Of a stretch of DNA of 64,000 nucleotides, positions 1 to 14,500 are shown in pieces. Within the stretch, counting starts at the first letter, position 1. The number at the start of each line of letters is the position of its first letter. A program made the position numbers and the translations under genes. Source of the DNA: Leptodontidium sp. MPI-SDFR-AT-0119. Taxonomy: Eukaryota > Ascomycota > Leotiomycetes > Helotiales > Leptodontidiaceae. Location of the stretch: positions 62,001 to 126,000 of the forward strand of contig JAHLEZ010000019.1 in NCBI GenBank assembly GCA_020726505.1, given 5' to 3'. Under the pieces are notes generated by a model. It saw nothing but the letters and a program-made list of their open reading frames with translations, searched no databases and was not told the origin of the DNA.

Positions 1-1087
1 CCAATTCGAGCTCCTCGGAGACTGGAGAAATTTAGAGACTTGGTGTAATCTGGAGGACTATTCCATGGCTGAGCTAGAGTGTAGTTGTCTGTTACATCTC
101 TTCCAGCGATGACCGAAAGAATATATGCTGCGTCTGAGACAGTTCTGGCCATTGGACCTGAGCAATGTCAGTTCTCGCTATTTGAAGTCATAGACGAGAT
201 GTTAGAAAGACGCTATCAAATAAACTTTTGACCTACCAATAGTATCCTGATGAGAAGATATAGGGATGACCAACGACCTAGAAGTCAAACCAACAGAGGG
301 TTTGATTCCGACTAAGTTGTTGACACTGGAAGGACTCAAGATACTTCCATCAGTCTCTGTTCCCAACGATGCCCATGCAAGTCCGATTGAACTTCCCACA
401 CCACTTCCAGATGAACTTCCACTAGGGTCTCCATTTGGGTAATAAGCAGAAGTGGTTTGGTTCCCATAAGCTGACCAGCCACTAGAACTGTTTGAGCTTC
501 TGAAATTGGCCCATTGACTCAAGTTACTCTTTCCAAGTAGAATGACGCCAGCTGTACGCAATTTTGCAGCCACGGTGGCATCGCGTGAGACCGTAGCTCC
601 AAGTAAGGCATAAGAACCAGCTGTATTGTTCATCTGGTCGTGTGTAGCAATGTTGTTCTTTATTAGCATGGGAATGCCGTGCAGGGCGCCTCTGATTGTT
701 CCGTTGGCTCTCTCTGCATCAAGACTTTCTGCAATTGAAAGGGCTTCTGGGTTTATTTCAACCACTGCGTGTAGGAGATCATTAACTTCCTGAATGCGGA
801 GAAGGTATGCCTGATACCGTCAGTTATCTTGCCTGGGAAACAGCGAGACTACCTACCTTGGTTAGATCGACACTGCTCCAGGCGCCATTTTCCAGACCGG
901 CAATAAGCTCCTCAGCTCCGACATCGAGGAGATCTGGATAGCATGGAGATGAAGCTGTAAAAGTGTAAGCTGCAAATTTATGCGGTTGATGAATTGGTAT
1001 GCACTCACTGTACAATCTCGGAGCAGTAGCCCACCCCACCCTACTCAGACACAACAGTACAACCAAAACAAACACTTTGAACGACAT
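1..1087 (-). CDS. Secreted amidase-signature family protein (C-terminus outside window)
   Basis: Member of the amidase signature (AS) family, serine hydrolases that cleave C-N bonds of amides. The start at 1087 opens a hydrophobic signal peptide ([15 protein letters not shown]), so the product is probably secreted. Exons read on the minus strand: 1087-1009, 954-857, 810-237, 157-<1. The 54-bp intron 955-1008 keeps the frame open, so its removal is inferred from a GTGAGT donor and CAG acceptor. The Ser-cisSer-Lys triad is visible: Lys in GIPMLIKNN (about residue 110), the cis-Ser in the GSSSGSG loop (about 192), and the nucleophile in GTETDGSI (about 215). After the last intron the frame resumes with [10 protein letters not shown], typical of the family. 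The remainder lies beyond the left edge. The substrate cannot be told; fungal relatives are usually labelled amidase or Glu-tRNA amidotransferase-A-like, but a signal peptide argues against a tRNA role. Confidence 0.88.
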
Positions 1088-4000
1088 GGCTCTCCAACAG
1101 AATGAATTGGCAATCGGCAGCGGCTCTCCCTTCGACTCCTCGGAGTACTCCCGGGTCAGAAGGTAATCCTTCTCAGATGGAAATATATCAGAGGGGGCCA
1201 GGTTTATAGTGTTCCTCACATTTTGAGTGAGCTTCCTCATACAGTCTGGCATGCTTTCTACGATCACCACCCTAGCCATCGCAAAGATAAGCTACTGGCC
1301 ACTTCAAATGAGGCAGCAGAGGTACCTCGAATGTCATCAATCCTCCCCTGGTTAGCAATAATAATGACGACATTTAGATGCGGCAGAGATGCTTACCCCT
1401 GAATACCGGATATGCGGGGTTGAAAACCAATCAATCTCGCGCAGCTTCATTCATGTCGACTGATATCGACAACTATCTTGATAAGAACTTAGAAGGAGCG
1501 TGGTAATGGCATGGAAAACCACAAGGTAGATGTTCAAGCGAGAGGCGGGTGGTCTTGGTATTTATGAAGGGAAATTCTGACTAAGGAAACGTTGAGAACG
1601 GAGAGATTGCTCGGCATTTACGTGATGCTGACTTAACAAGGTATTCTGAGATGGGAAGGTGGGAGCTGGAGGAATTCCGTCTTCGGAGACCTTGACTTGA
1701 CGAAGACTGGAGAAGAGAATAATATCCTGTTTAAGCACCCAAGCAAGAATTAGTTAAAGAGGATTGAAAATAAAGAGATGACGAGGTCGATTATTGAGAT
1801 CGCGACCCGCTTTTCCCCCGGAACCCTTGGCAGCGGGACATATCCAGCAGCAGTCCATCCCGAGGGGAATACATTTAGAACACATCTTTTCTTAATATGA
1901 ACGGCGAAAAATAACCACAGTGTTCGAGGTGCTAGTTCCAAAATTACAACATGTTTTATTTTCAATTTCAAAAAGACCGTTGGTGCCGTTAGCTACTCAT
2001 CTTGCTCCAGCATAAAGTCTACCAGGAGGCACTGCAGATCAGACTAAAGCTCACACGCAAGCATTTTGACTGAGAAATTTCATCCAAAAAGTAAATAAAA
2101 GGTGAAGGAACTATTTCCTAATTGCAGAAAGAAAAATGCTTCTCGCTTCTACTCCCCAGCAGAGAATAGCGGGGACAATCTTGGCTATTGGAACATTGAT
2201 TTTGATATCAAGAAATTGTATACGAGCACAGAGCAAGCTGAATTCAGACATTTGCCTATACGATTCAGCTGAAAGATATGGGTTTTGATTATGCATTGAT
2301 ATTGACTGGCTGTGCTCGCTTGTTTTCAGCTTCCATGGAAAAGCCACAACGTCGCCCCTGAATATGTTCGTTCGCTTACAGCAATCATCAAGGCTGGGAT
2401 ATCACTTTCCAAAAACAATCCCCGCAATAGTCTTGAATCGCTTCCCATACCCCAATGACGTAAAAGTATTATAACGGTATTAAAAATCGCCAAAATCGTC
2501 TATTATCCAGAACTTGAGCTCTCATTGGCCAGCCGCTCCCAAAAGTCTCCGACTGGTTGTTCTAAGCCTGGAAAGCAATTATGTACAACAACGGGCTTTT
2601 CATGTATCACAGCATGTCTCGATGGCGTTGATGCGGTGTAACATTATCAGTCACCAAAAACTTTAGCGAAAACTCGCTTATGGTTGCCTTGCTGTTGTGT
2701 AAATATTTCGTCACGAAACGCAGGAATAAGGCTCCGTCCAATGACTGACTGGGGACGAGTATGCCCTCATGTGTACTGACCTTGTATGTCATCGGCATCT
2801 TCCTTTGTTTTAAAGGATGTTCAGAATAGGCAGAATTTTAAGAAATGCACTTTTGCACAAACGGGCACCGACAGTAGATCTGAATCTAGATGTCATATCG
2901 CTCATATATGATGATTGTTGAACAACTGCAACGTCCCGTGAATCTTCGATGGCCATGCCTAGATCTATGCTCATCGCCGATCCCCCCTACTCTCACTACA
3001 TTCAGTACCAAAATACTTTTCGAATGTACCTTGATCATTACCTTCCACTGTCACATCGAATTTACTTTGTGTAACAGCATTCTCATCATCTGCGCCGTCC
3101 AAGATAGGCATCCAAACCCCTCCTTGTTTTCCTGCAGCCAAAGTCACAAGCCTCTATGAATTCCGAACCTCATGTGTATCTCCACTATAGGAAAGAACGA
3201 GGCAGACTAGGAGGTTCCAACGAATGATGCAGTCAATTTTCCCACCAGGGGACAAATGTGGGAACACTAGGGTTACACTGTACGACAATCTGTGACTAGT
3301 TACGAAAATGACATGTAGCAAATTGAAATTCCATCACCCAGGGTTTTGGGTGGCAGAGATTTAAAGAGCCTCAAAGAAGCACAAAGCGTACTCTGCATGA
3401 TTCTCTTCCCGAGGTGCTCTGTATGTCGGGCGCATACATCAAGTGGAACTACCCGGTCATTGTGACAGTGCAACCAATGCATAGGTCATGCACATCACAC
3501 TTCTTGTTCCATTCAATCTGGGGAAGCAGTTCAATATTACCGCCTCCCGTGGCTTGACTACCGTGTGAAGAGGGCTTACCAGGTGTCTCATCAGCCTTGT
3601 CAAGCCTCCACCTCCCAACTCCCAACTCACTCCCAACTCACTCCCAACTCTCCTCTCCAAACTCCAAACTTTTTCAAAAGCATCTGGTCTCAATGAGTAT
3701 GCGGTATATCCAACGTCTGCAAACTCACCGAAATATACTCATCATCATCTGAGCAACTTTCTATCACTTCTCACATCTTTTTTCTTCCGTCGGTCCGATG
3801 AGTAAGTGTGAGAGGGCGAAAGGAAGATAACAACTCATCAAGCACATTGCAGTACAGATAGCAGCCTTCTTTCTCTCACCCTCCTCCACACCCTAGTTAG
3901 ATTAAGGTAACACCATCCTTCGGGTGTGCTGTTCAGGAGAATCAGGTAGCAATGCTGTAAGGCGAACGCCCGAAATGCACCATCTGGCCTCTAATCACTT

Positions 4001-7000
4001 GAGCAAAACTGTGAACATCTGCTTTATGGAATCTGTCCCATCTCTCACAGGCGATGTGAATTTTCGTCGGCCATCGTTAAAGGTTTTCTTCTTTTGGGCG
4101 TGGGAGTGTGAATTAGGGTCTCTGAGTGGCCCTGCTGCTGAGAACTTTGACGGTGCATTTGTAATACTACAGTCGTGATATTTTAAAAGTGTTAAGCGAT
4201 CCCGATTGGACCTCCTACGGCGTGTGAGAGGCCATAGTCTAGGCACTTTTTATGTCGATGTTCCACAAAGTCCTCCAAATTCCGTGGACAACCAACCACA
4301 TCGACAATATCCTCAGTGAGCCCAGAAACGGGAGTGTTCGGCAGTCCCTTCATGTGGCTAACCCTGGTTTGAAGTTTGACGTGTTTCTAGAACGCCTGGC
4401 TTGTGCATGAGAAGGTGCCTCACAGAGCAGCCTCTGTAACGAAGAGAACTGGCTACTTGCCGCATTATGCTTGACGGTAAAGATGTGGATCGGGAGGAAG
4501 CAAGACGAGAATGCAATGCAGTGATGTGTTTCTATTGTATTTCTATTCGCAAGGCGATCCCACTGAAAATGTCATCTGGCTCTTGTCAGTCGGGCGTAAT
4601 TGTGTCGAAGCACAACGTGTGTCATTGCAGTCCGGGAAAGTGTTCGGTAGTCGTGGTACAGTACACGCAGAATATGTCACAGAAGCACCGCCCTCATAAC
4701 CCTCATGGAAAGGTACCCCAATTCGGGTAGTCTTGTTACACAAACATATATGTATATCTGGTCTGCAAAGATTCGGATGCAATGAGGCTGAAAGAGATCA
4801 AAGGTGAAAAAATAGCCACATAATTTTGCCTTACGGAACCTATACATAGTCCTAGTTCAGGGCAGGTGTACACGACATGGCTGGAGCGCAGTCTGCGATT
4901 TCATCACGGGGTCGCTACTCCTCTTCGAGAGTAGAGTGCCATCTAGGGGGCAGTTGGGAAGTTTGTTCCTGACTGGATCTCATGCCACAGCCTCACATTT
5001 GAAGGAGTAGAATTGATACGTTGTTCCTATAACTCTATATTCTGATAACGACATGTGCTGAATGAAGTGATCGACAGCCAAAGGAATTAATCCCGGGCTG
5101 GCGTCTCGCCTTACCCTGAAGCAAAGTACTTGGCATAATATCAACTAGTTATTCGTGCGGTCCTGAAAGCACGTGGCACTATTTTCCAGGGGGTCGGAAA
5201 CTTTGTTTACTCCTTGAACCCAGTATCAAATATTCAAGGTGTTGACTCTCACTAATTCCTTGATATGATGCTGGTTAAAAAGACTGGTTAAACCACTCAC
5301 AGCCTTATGTCCAGCAGCCCGCATCCCATAATTATTGTCTCCGTGATGCAGTACTGGGACGTGTCATATTTACTTTCCCAGGCGTGTTTTGGGGTCGCTT
5401 GACCACAAAGATACTCTGGACGAAACACGTCCTCAAGGAAGGCGATCCATCAATATCAATGCTCAAGACCTGGACCATGCATCTTTTCGCCTTGCTGTTA
5501 CCATTCACTGCATTTCTATCACCGCACAGCAGACAAGCCTCACTCTCTCATCACCAGCCTCTCCATCACACCGATACTCCTCTGTCCCAATAGCAGAGCT
5601 TCTTGACGAGGCAACCACTATCCCCGAGACGATTTTTCAATGAAGATTACACCGCTCGTACTCGGTCATAGCTTGCGTTTGAAAAAGCAAGTGTTGCCGC
5701 CCCTTTTCAGTGGTCCTGCCGTTCTAGGTCACCTTTGTCGGGATGGGCCTCGCTATCCCAAGGCAACAGCTTCAAACGTAGAGTCTCCGGACGTGTGATT
5801 GATAGAAAAGCACTGGAGTGCTAGGCAGATACAATCCAAGGGTCACTTGCTCTTCATTGAACATACCGGGCGCGGAGGGTGGGTGGCGGTGGGTTGAGTG
5901 GTCGAGGACGAGAGTTGACCGGTGAGCATTGATGGGGACGGGATGCTGGGAGAGTTGATGAGTCTTAGTGACTCGAAAAGATGATGTAATTCGTACGCAC
6001 GAGTGAAGCCTGGAGGCAGCTCTAATTTGTTGAGCTCCCTGTCCAATCCAGTCACGATGCAGGGTAGAGATTGGACAATGGGTTCTTGAGTGGCAGTGGC
6101 GGTAGGTGATACGTCGGGGATATAGTATAGAGAGCTTGGATGATCGGCGAAAATGCGTAGTTACGTCCACACTGTGGCTGAGGAGTCTTGTTCTTCGAGG
6201 ACGACGCATTGTAGGGAGATCGGTTGCCATCATATGGAGATCCAGCCCGGCCCAGGGAATTGGGAATATCGTAAAGCAACGTATCGGCAGCGAGATAGGA
6301 AGCGAAGATGCGTCGTTGGAATAAAGATCTGACAAATGTTCGAAATGAAAGCTTGGAAGGGGCAAAGAATACAGGAGAAGATCTTGATCAGTGTTCTGAA
6401 GTGGGGGGGGCGAATATCAACATCGCTTCGCCACCCCTGCTGATGGGGAGGCTTGGCAGACGCTGCTCCAACTTCCTGGATACTCCTAAATTATTCAATC
6501 CAATTCGCAATTGAAAGTTGATCATTAATCAAGGAAGTGCAAAAGTGAGCCTGGAATAAATCTCGGTTGAACTGAAAGGGCCGGCTCAATGTTGATCCTG
6601 AGGCTTAGACCTTGAATCCCAGTGATTGAGGTTGGCTTCCTCGGACCGGCCATAGCCGATAGGGTCCCTCCTTCCATTGGCTCGCCTGGTATTGCTTGAT
6701 GAAAGCATTCGAGGTTTCCCCTGAATTTTCCGAATGGCGGAAAAAAAGAAAACTGCGACTTAACATTTCAAACCCGGCGTCGAACGGAGCACGGAGAACA
6801 ATGTGCAAAATCTATGATAGTTGCTTGGCTAAGCAAAAAGGCAACCACCAAAGTAGCCGTAGCCCGGAAGGGCCCGGCAAGTTTCCGTGGTCTGTCCCGA
6901 CAGCTGCTCGGTGGGGTGCACTGTACTCTTGTTGAGCAATGAAGCTAGAAATCCCTCGCACCATCATTCGAAAGGGGAAGTCAATGTGGTAAGGCAACCA

Positions 7001-10000
7001 AACTACTGTGCAGAGTTTTCGAGCTGGTGCGAGAAAACAGACCAGAAATCCCGTGTTTGATAAACAGTCCCGGGCACCTGCCCCGTCTGGGCCGGTTGGG
7101 AAGGCTGTGCGCAGTTGGCAGCCATCTTTTACAAGAACATTGAGCTCTTCACCAGTTGCTTTGAAACGTATCTGGCCGGATTTGGAAATGTAAAAGAACG
7201 GTCAAGGAAGTCAAGGGATACTGCAGCCTGTCAGCACTCAGTTGGGAAGGTGAATGGCTTTCCGCTGGTGGTGAAAATCAGCTGGTCAGACTGTGACAGC
7301 TTCAGGAGACGAGATTTGGCGATGCCAATGATTGCAAATTGACATATCCCAAAGTGCGAGCCGGGCGATATTATAGGCAATGAGATGGACGTCTTTCTCG
7401 GACACGCGGCTCGTGTCTATTACGTGAGATCTGACGCCAGCCCTTGGCTTTCACTGCTTTCAATGCTTTCAAATCACCAACCTCTAGGATATTTGAATCC
7501 TTCCTGTCTGCGGCCTCAACTGCTTTTGGCGCGTTTCATGCAGCTAGCCTTCCCCAAGCAAGCCCGTATGTAGATCAGGGGAAAACAATATGACAGGTCG
7601 TGACAATTATCAGACTTTGGAAGCTGATAGGAGGATAACCAAAGCGGAAGCGTTCTACACAAGCCAGGAGTCTGGGACGCATGGTTACCCTGATGACCTA
7701 ATCGCGATGATGTCGCGATGATGTCGCTTTTCGATTCAACACTTCAGACATGACGCAGTAACCTGTTAGCTGCTAATGACTGCGGCCAGTGTGGAGCTTC
7801 TGAAAGTATGCTACCGCAATATGATCTCGATGTGCAAGTTATTTCTGTGTATATAACGACGGGGAAATGCCATCATTCCAAGTGCTTAGCCTGCCTTCTA
7901 ACGTGAAGCTGTGCTGCGAGAACTATGTTTGGTTTGTGGTATGTGGCTCCATTGCCCTGTGGCTCCCGCGCCATTGGCTCGTACAGTAGCCAATCACTTC
8001 TCAGTATATAGTACACACACCATGAGCCACACTTGAGGTATCCCTCCACAGAACCAAAATCATAGTAACCAGACATCATAATCTTCTATGCCAATGCTCT
8101 CAATTTCACTTGTTTGGACTCGCTTGAGATGCTGAAGAGTCCCCTCGTGAGAACCACATGGCTGACTAGTGGCACTTGCACACCGACATTGCTATCAAAT
8201 GACAACCTGACACATGCGATTTCACATCAAATGGTTCCACATTTAAAATTCCAATCATTGAACTTCTAGCATCTGCCGAAAGATATGCTGGAATCTAACA
8301 ACAACCCGACTGCTCGGTTGAAAACCTGTTTGCCTGACCACGTAGTGCATCGCCATGGGCAACACTCACAAATCATGTTTGGATACCTTGATACGTAGGC
8401 TACTCAGCCACCTTCAATCTCAGCGCAACCGGGGACTGCAAACAAAAGAAACGAAGATGAGATTTTCGAAAGACAAAGATAGAACACCTTGAAACAAGGG
8501 GCCACGTCAAACGCGAGCAATGCGTCGAAGCCCAACTTGCTTTTCGATTTAGAAGATTCTCGTTGCCAGCGGTTGGAAGACTGGCCCAACACTGTCAGCA
8601 GACCTTTTCGGCCATTTTGGGGCTGGAGTGCATTGCCGTTGGTTGGTATTATGCCCCTTCCCATGGAAATTTGGGTTCTGGGCAGCGTATTAAAATTCGT
8701 GTATCGTGATGGATTCTAGTAAATGAAAAAACGAGGCGCTACTCACAGGTGCATCGTAACCAATGATGGAATTCGCCTTTGGAGTTGCTGGAAGGTCTCT
8801 CGGGGAACCGCTGCTAGCTCCCGTACCTTGGTAAATTAGATTAGTTATGATAGCCGACGAAACGCTAGGACGAAGATTAGCTGTGAATACTTACCTAGGT
8901 AGCGTGAGAGGGCCTCAGCGCTATCCTCCACAGTGCGCTGGCAGGCAGGATCCTGAACATTATTCCTAGACTTGGGCGTGCAGAAGTGACGATAGCCCAC
9001 TGATGAGGCGGGCGCTTTCTGGACTCCGTTGCTCCATGTAGTTTGGTATTGTTTGCCTTACAGAATCTTTTATGAAATTTTTTCCACATGATGGTGCAGT
9101 AGGGATGGAAGCGGGGTTGTCGACGAACCTTTCCGCAGCTGCCAGGGGACGGTGAAGGAAACAAGCAGATGGCCTCCTGCAGTACAGTATGTGATAATGT
9201 GCCGTTGCCCAGGTACAAACAGCACGACCTGACCCAGACCTTGCTGTCGCATCTCATCTCACCACAGGTGGGCGTTCAGTATTTGAATTTCCAGGGAATT
9301 GAGGCCATCGATCAACTCTATCATTCTATCGTGGCATGAGGAGGTCCAAGGAACCGGAAAAAGTAGAACAGGTTCAACCTCGGTTTTATCAAGCCGGGAA
9401 GAACGGGAGCTTTGAGATTTTCGCGGTGCCGTAGGTGGAGTCTATTACCAACTCGCTGTGGCAGCTGTTCTAGCCCTTTAAAGAGGCATCGCAGCTTCCT
9501 GCGGCAAGCATGCCCCTCCATAGACTGCACCTGGATGGGACGGCGAGATGCTCAAAAATTCCCAACCTTGATTTGACTGCCATCTGCCTCGGAACTTCCT
9601 GAATGCAAGTCCTACCCCGCCCCAAGTATTGAGATCTCTGTTAACAGCTCAACGAGAGCAAATTGAACCTCGGCAGTGAAGATGCTGGCCTGATTTGCAG
9701 AGACCTGGGTCCAGGGAGAACAAAGCACAGCGGTGGAAAGAAGAAGAAAACTTGATGAGATTTTCTTATAATAATAATACAATAATAAAGTCCAGTAACC
9801 AGATCCAGGTCCATTGGCCAGAAGATGTCCATAAAAGTCCAGTTCCTATGGTCGAACATAATTCCTTATTTTGGTGGTGATATCCAGAATTTACCAGGTA
9901 TGACAGCCTTATAGGTATTGGATAGCCCATTAGACAACCATAAGCAGGTGCGCGAGCTGTCGAAGGTTTATCCCCAACAATATGCAGTTGTTGTAGGACG

Positions 10001-10093
10001 TAGCGTAATATATACTTGCCTCCAACATGAACCGAATCTGTATGAATTTAGAGATGTTTACTTTGGCCTTTGGACAACTCGCTTAAGGGAAAA

Positions 10094-10109
10094 GGGGGGG
10101 GGGGGGGGG
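10094..10109 (+). repeat. Homopolymer run of 16 G
   Basis: An uninterrupted run of 16 G residues, preceded by AAA and followed by TTTG, inside the gene-free stretch. Its exact length may be a sequencing approximation. Confidence 0.85.
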
Positions 10110-11090
10110 TTTGTCGTACGGAAGTACAGAGTACACCGAGAATCATGCAGCGCACAGGCTGACGAGCTGAACTCTTGAACAGGAATGTGTCAGCCTGGTG
10201 ACTAATAATAGTTACAGTGTGTTCCTTCATATACTACCTTCGTAACTTGCCTCGTTCCTTCGGAGCCATGGATTTTGAAGGATGCTGCAGCGTTCGATGT
10301 AATCCAACGACCTGATTATGGAAGAGACCGAGGCGGTTTCGGCTGACGTAAAGAAGAATAGCGGTCTAGTAATTGGCTGGCTTTGACCAACAACTCCTTC
10401 ATCTCACCTCACAGAGTCACATAGGAGGTAGGCTCGGAGGTTGCAGCCAGGCCTGAGCCGTGACTCCTCCTACCAACGGCGAGGACAGCAATGGGAGCAT
10501 CTATATAACGGTTTGGGAAACGCTGGCGACCAGTGGAATGAGGCTCAAGAGGCAAAGCATGTGTGTTGGTGTAGGCTTGCTCGACTGTTTTAGTTATGTT
10601 CTAAATGAGACATCATGTTCATTTGGCTTAGTGTGTCAATACTTGATGCAGGTGGTGGGGTAAATTGGAAGGCGTCGAACCATCTTTTAGGCCTTGTGCA
10701 TGAGGAGTTGGTAATAACGGAAGAAAAAGCAAAAACTGGCACAGAGCCGCCCGCTGGCCGTTTAGATAAAGCAGTGCGCATTTCCACGTCGACGGGGCGC
10801 CTCATTCGAGGCCAGTTGGGAGCAAAGGCTCAAATTAGTTGGGTTGTTTTCGCGCCTCAAACAGACGTCACCTGTCTGTCTTGTCTGTATATTTCTACTT
10901 CTACTTCTACTTCTGATCACATACTGCAGTCACTGGGTATCACAGGTGTTAGTTGGGGGGTTTGGGGGCACGTCACGTCGAGTATTTCCGGCTCGATTGT
11001 CTTTCTTTGTTGTTGTCGTGATCTCTCGGTGTCCATCCTGGGACACATGGTGATGGTGTACTCATACACAAGGCAAGGATAGGGAGTGAA

Positions 11091-11203
11091 GGGGGGGGCT
11101 GGGCTGGACTGGGCTGACTGAGCGGGATGGGAGGAAAAGAAGGGGGGGGCGGGAATAGCAAGCCTTGCCTAGGGCCGGCCCCCCCGGCCCCCCCCCTCCT
11201 CGG
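11091..11203. other. G-run / C-run block upstream of the Est1-type gene
   Basis: An eight-G run is followed by further GGG runs separated by 2-7 bases, which fits a G-quadruplex pattern (G3+N1-7). Another eight-G run lies near 11,142, and C7 and C8-type runs lie near 11,180-11,197. The block ends about 350 bp upstream of the start codon at 11,558, so it could be promoter or 5'-leader sequence. Folding is inferred only from base pattern. Confidence 0.45.
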
Positions 11204-11557
11204 AACACACACAGGGCTTCTCACCCAACGCTTTCGGTGAGCGATGGCAAAAAGGGCTGGGGATGTCGCAGACTCTGAAATCCGAGTTGGGCAAAATGCA
11301 AACCACGGTTCGCACTCCCATTTGAGCCTCTGCCATCCATTTCACGAGCCCGGTGGGGATGAGCAGTTATGGCAGACCAGACTTAAAGCTTTGCTGCATC
11401 CCTCGAAAAGAGCGTCCTCTTTCTCTCCTTCAATCTTATCGCATCTCATCAATCTCTCATCGATTGATTCTCTCCATTCTGTCCCGGCAGTTCCGTTGTT
11501 TTCCCGGCTGCTGCTGCTGCATCTTGTTCATCTATCCATCTCGACTTGCCTTGCACC

Positions 11558-14500
11558 ATGGACTTGACTCCCAAGGAGGAGTCTCGAGAAAAGGCTCAAA
11601 ATGCCCCCCCTTTCTCGCCCGCCAATAGCAAAGGTCGTACGTAATGCCTCTCCTGTATGGAATTGATGCAAATGCGGTCACGTGGACGACTGTTCGTTGT
11701 GCTGGCGTGGTGTGGTGGGTGCGGGTGTGGGTGCGGGTGTGTGGGCACATGTGTGCTCGCACCCAACCAATTATCAAGGCCGGGCCTTGAGCCTCGAGCC
11801 TTGACGGGTGGTCTTTGTCACGTCACCAATTTCAATTCAATTTCACAACACCACACCACACCACACAACAGCCTGCCACAGCCACAGCCACAGCCCCCAC
11901 CGCCCCCCATTCCACCCTCCCCTACTTACGCATTCATTCATTCTTTCAATCAATCCTTCCTGTACCAATGCTAAACATCGATATGCGTGCTAGAGATGCA
12001 GCAGCAGCCGGATGTCAACGACCTGTGGATACAGCACCAACGGCGTAACCACAAGAGTACTCACACATGGAGCTGCACTTTCTGTCCCGACCGGCGAATC
12101 TTTGCCTCGGAAAGCACGCTGTGGGCACACGCTCAGGCTGATCATCGAAACCGGCTTGCCTTTGCTGAAAACGGCGATGTACTGGAAGACTCTAAGCGGA
12201 CTTACATTGAACAAAGCAAAGAAAAAAAGTGAGTCCCCAGCCAGCCAGGCAGCCAACCAACCAACCAACCAGCTTGCACAGACCAACGAAGGACGACTCT
12301 TCACCGAGGAAACCTAATTATAACGACGCGAACGCTGCACTGCCTGAGCCACCACCTACGCAGAGCAAACGTCCGCTGTCGTCGCATATCCCCGCACCTG
12401 GTTCACTTTCCGGGATAGGTACCCTTAACATTGCGTCTCCACAAGGCACTCACGATGTTGACATGGAAGATTCGGGTGAAGGCCAGGCTGCAGCGGAGCA
12501 GCCTAGGAAACGGGCCGCGATAGGTGATGGAATTTCAGCTGGATCTGCATCTCCCTTCCGTGACTCATCAGCCTCGCCTCCTCCACGACGTTCAAAAGCG
12601 CGTCCTACCTCCGGACAATATGGAGGAAGCGAAAAAGAGATGTTCGATTCGAGGCCGAAACCCGGAAACAAGCAATTATGGACCGAAGATGCAACCCCTC
12701 TGTCGAAGTCGTCCTTCGTCGATCCTACGAACATTGCCAGCATACAGGCCCAACGATCAAGAGCGCAGGCATTACAACCCCGCCAAAGAAAGCCTTTTCC
12801 GGCAACAACCACTCAAATTTCAAGGAATCCTCAAAGTCCCCAAGCTGGCCCCCAAATTCTCGGTAGAAATTCTTTAATTCAAAGCCTTCCCCCTCGAGAG
12901 GAAAGTTATGATATCATCATGCAACCTGAGACCCGACCGATAAGCCAGGAACAGCTTGTTGCGGAAGTGAAAGGAATCTATGCAGGCTTAGGTAATTACA
13001 TCCTTTCCTCCAATATTATTGAAATAAGACCCTTGAGGCAATTTCCGAAGACATATTCTAACTTTATTACTAGTGATGGTCGAGGCCAAGTGCATCGAAG
13101 TCGACAACAAACAAGCAACGCTGGCACAAGCAGACCCTACGTCTCAGCCGAAGCTCAACAATGAACAGTGGTTTGTCTTCTCTAGCATCCCCAGGTGTGT
13201 CCGCTAGGTGTATACTAAGTCTAAAATTAGGCAAGCCCTTATTGCGCTGCATAGGACGTTACTTCATGAGCATCATGATTTCTTCCTTGCAAGCCAGCAT
13301 CCTTCCGCATCTGCTGCATTAAGGCGATTGGCGTCTAAGTACGCGATGCCAGCTCGTATGTGGAGACACGGTATCCATTCATTCCTCGAGCTTCTCAGGC
13401 ATAGGCTACCCGCTTCACTTGATCACATGCTTGCTTTCATCTATCTCGCCTACTCAATGATGGCTCTTTTGTATGAGACCGTCCCCGCCTTCGAGGACAC
13501 TTGGATTGAGTGCCTTGGAGATTTGGGACGATACAGAATGGCTATCGAAGATGATGATATTCGAGACCGAGAGGTATGGACTGGTGTCGCAAGGCACTGG
13601 TATTCTAAGGCGTCCGATAAAGCCCCAACCACTGGTCGTCTGTATCATCATCTTGCGATTCTCGCGAGACCAAATGCTTTGCAGCAATTGTTCTATTACG
13701 CGAAGTCACTCTGCGTCGTGACCCCATTCACCTCAGCGCGAGAATCCATTCTAACCCTTTTCGAGCCAGTTCTCAATACGGACAATGCACAAGGTCAATA
13801 CAGGTTGCCTCCTCTGGATATGGCATTTGTTAGGGCTCATGGACTCCTCTTCACTAGCAAGAACATCGAGAAATTTCAGCCAAGTGTAGATGATTTTCTA
13901 AGTCTCCTCGACAATCAAATCGGCAGAGTTACCCGGAAATTCATGGAACAAGGCTATCACATTGCTGTCTCAAACAGCGTAGCCATGATGGGCTTTGCTG
14001 CCAAGGACAATGTTCTAACAAGAGAGATTTCTCCTAGCAAAGAGGTAGATGCTCAGATGCAAGTGGACACGAACGAAAACTCTGCAACGATGATATCTTT
14101 TCGTCGTGCTCAGGCTCTCTCGAATGCTACTCTCGAGATTGTCTTGAAGCGCATCGGAGATCCTAATGTCCTTCCATTTATTCATGTCACCCTCGTTTTC
14201 ATGTATACAATGGCTCGCCACCAGGGCACCATGGCATATCTTCAGGACTCCTTCCCCAAGCAGCTCTTGTCGATCATGCTCAATACATTGCTGTCGAGTT
14301 ATGACACTCCAGGCATAATTGAAAGCGACAAGTTTCCCGTGCCGGAGAAGGAGGATGTTCGCCCATTCCCAGAGGATTTTGCTATGCGTGGACTGTTGTG
14401 GGCAGAGGATTACTATCCAAACGATTGGTTCACGAATGAGAAAATCGACGAGGAGGAAAAATATCACGAGCGTGCATCGATGACGCCGTACCGGAAGGAG

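Larger units (their letters stand above)
1088..11557. other. About 10.4 kb with no supportable gene
   Basis: All open frames here are short (longest 197 codons), lack recognisable motifs and do not chain through good splice sites. I saw no transposase, reverse transcriptase or terminal repeats, and no tRNA. It holds a 16-G run near 10.1 kb and a G-rich block at 11.09-11.2 kb, followed by a CT-rich leader before the gene at 11,558. The left end should contain the promoter of the amidase gene. Confidence 0.6.

Noticed and set aside
1750..1971. Small minus-strand frame, with an alternative frame rich in cysteines (C-x2-C...CC-x2-C)
   Set aside because: No signal peptide or start in proper frame and too short to support a cysteine-rich secreted protein.
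5772..6365. 197-codon minus-strand open frame, with two shorter frames in other phases over the same bases
   Set aside because: Low-information composition (His/Arg/Ser/Pro-rich), all three frames partly open, no homology recognised.
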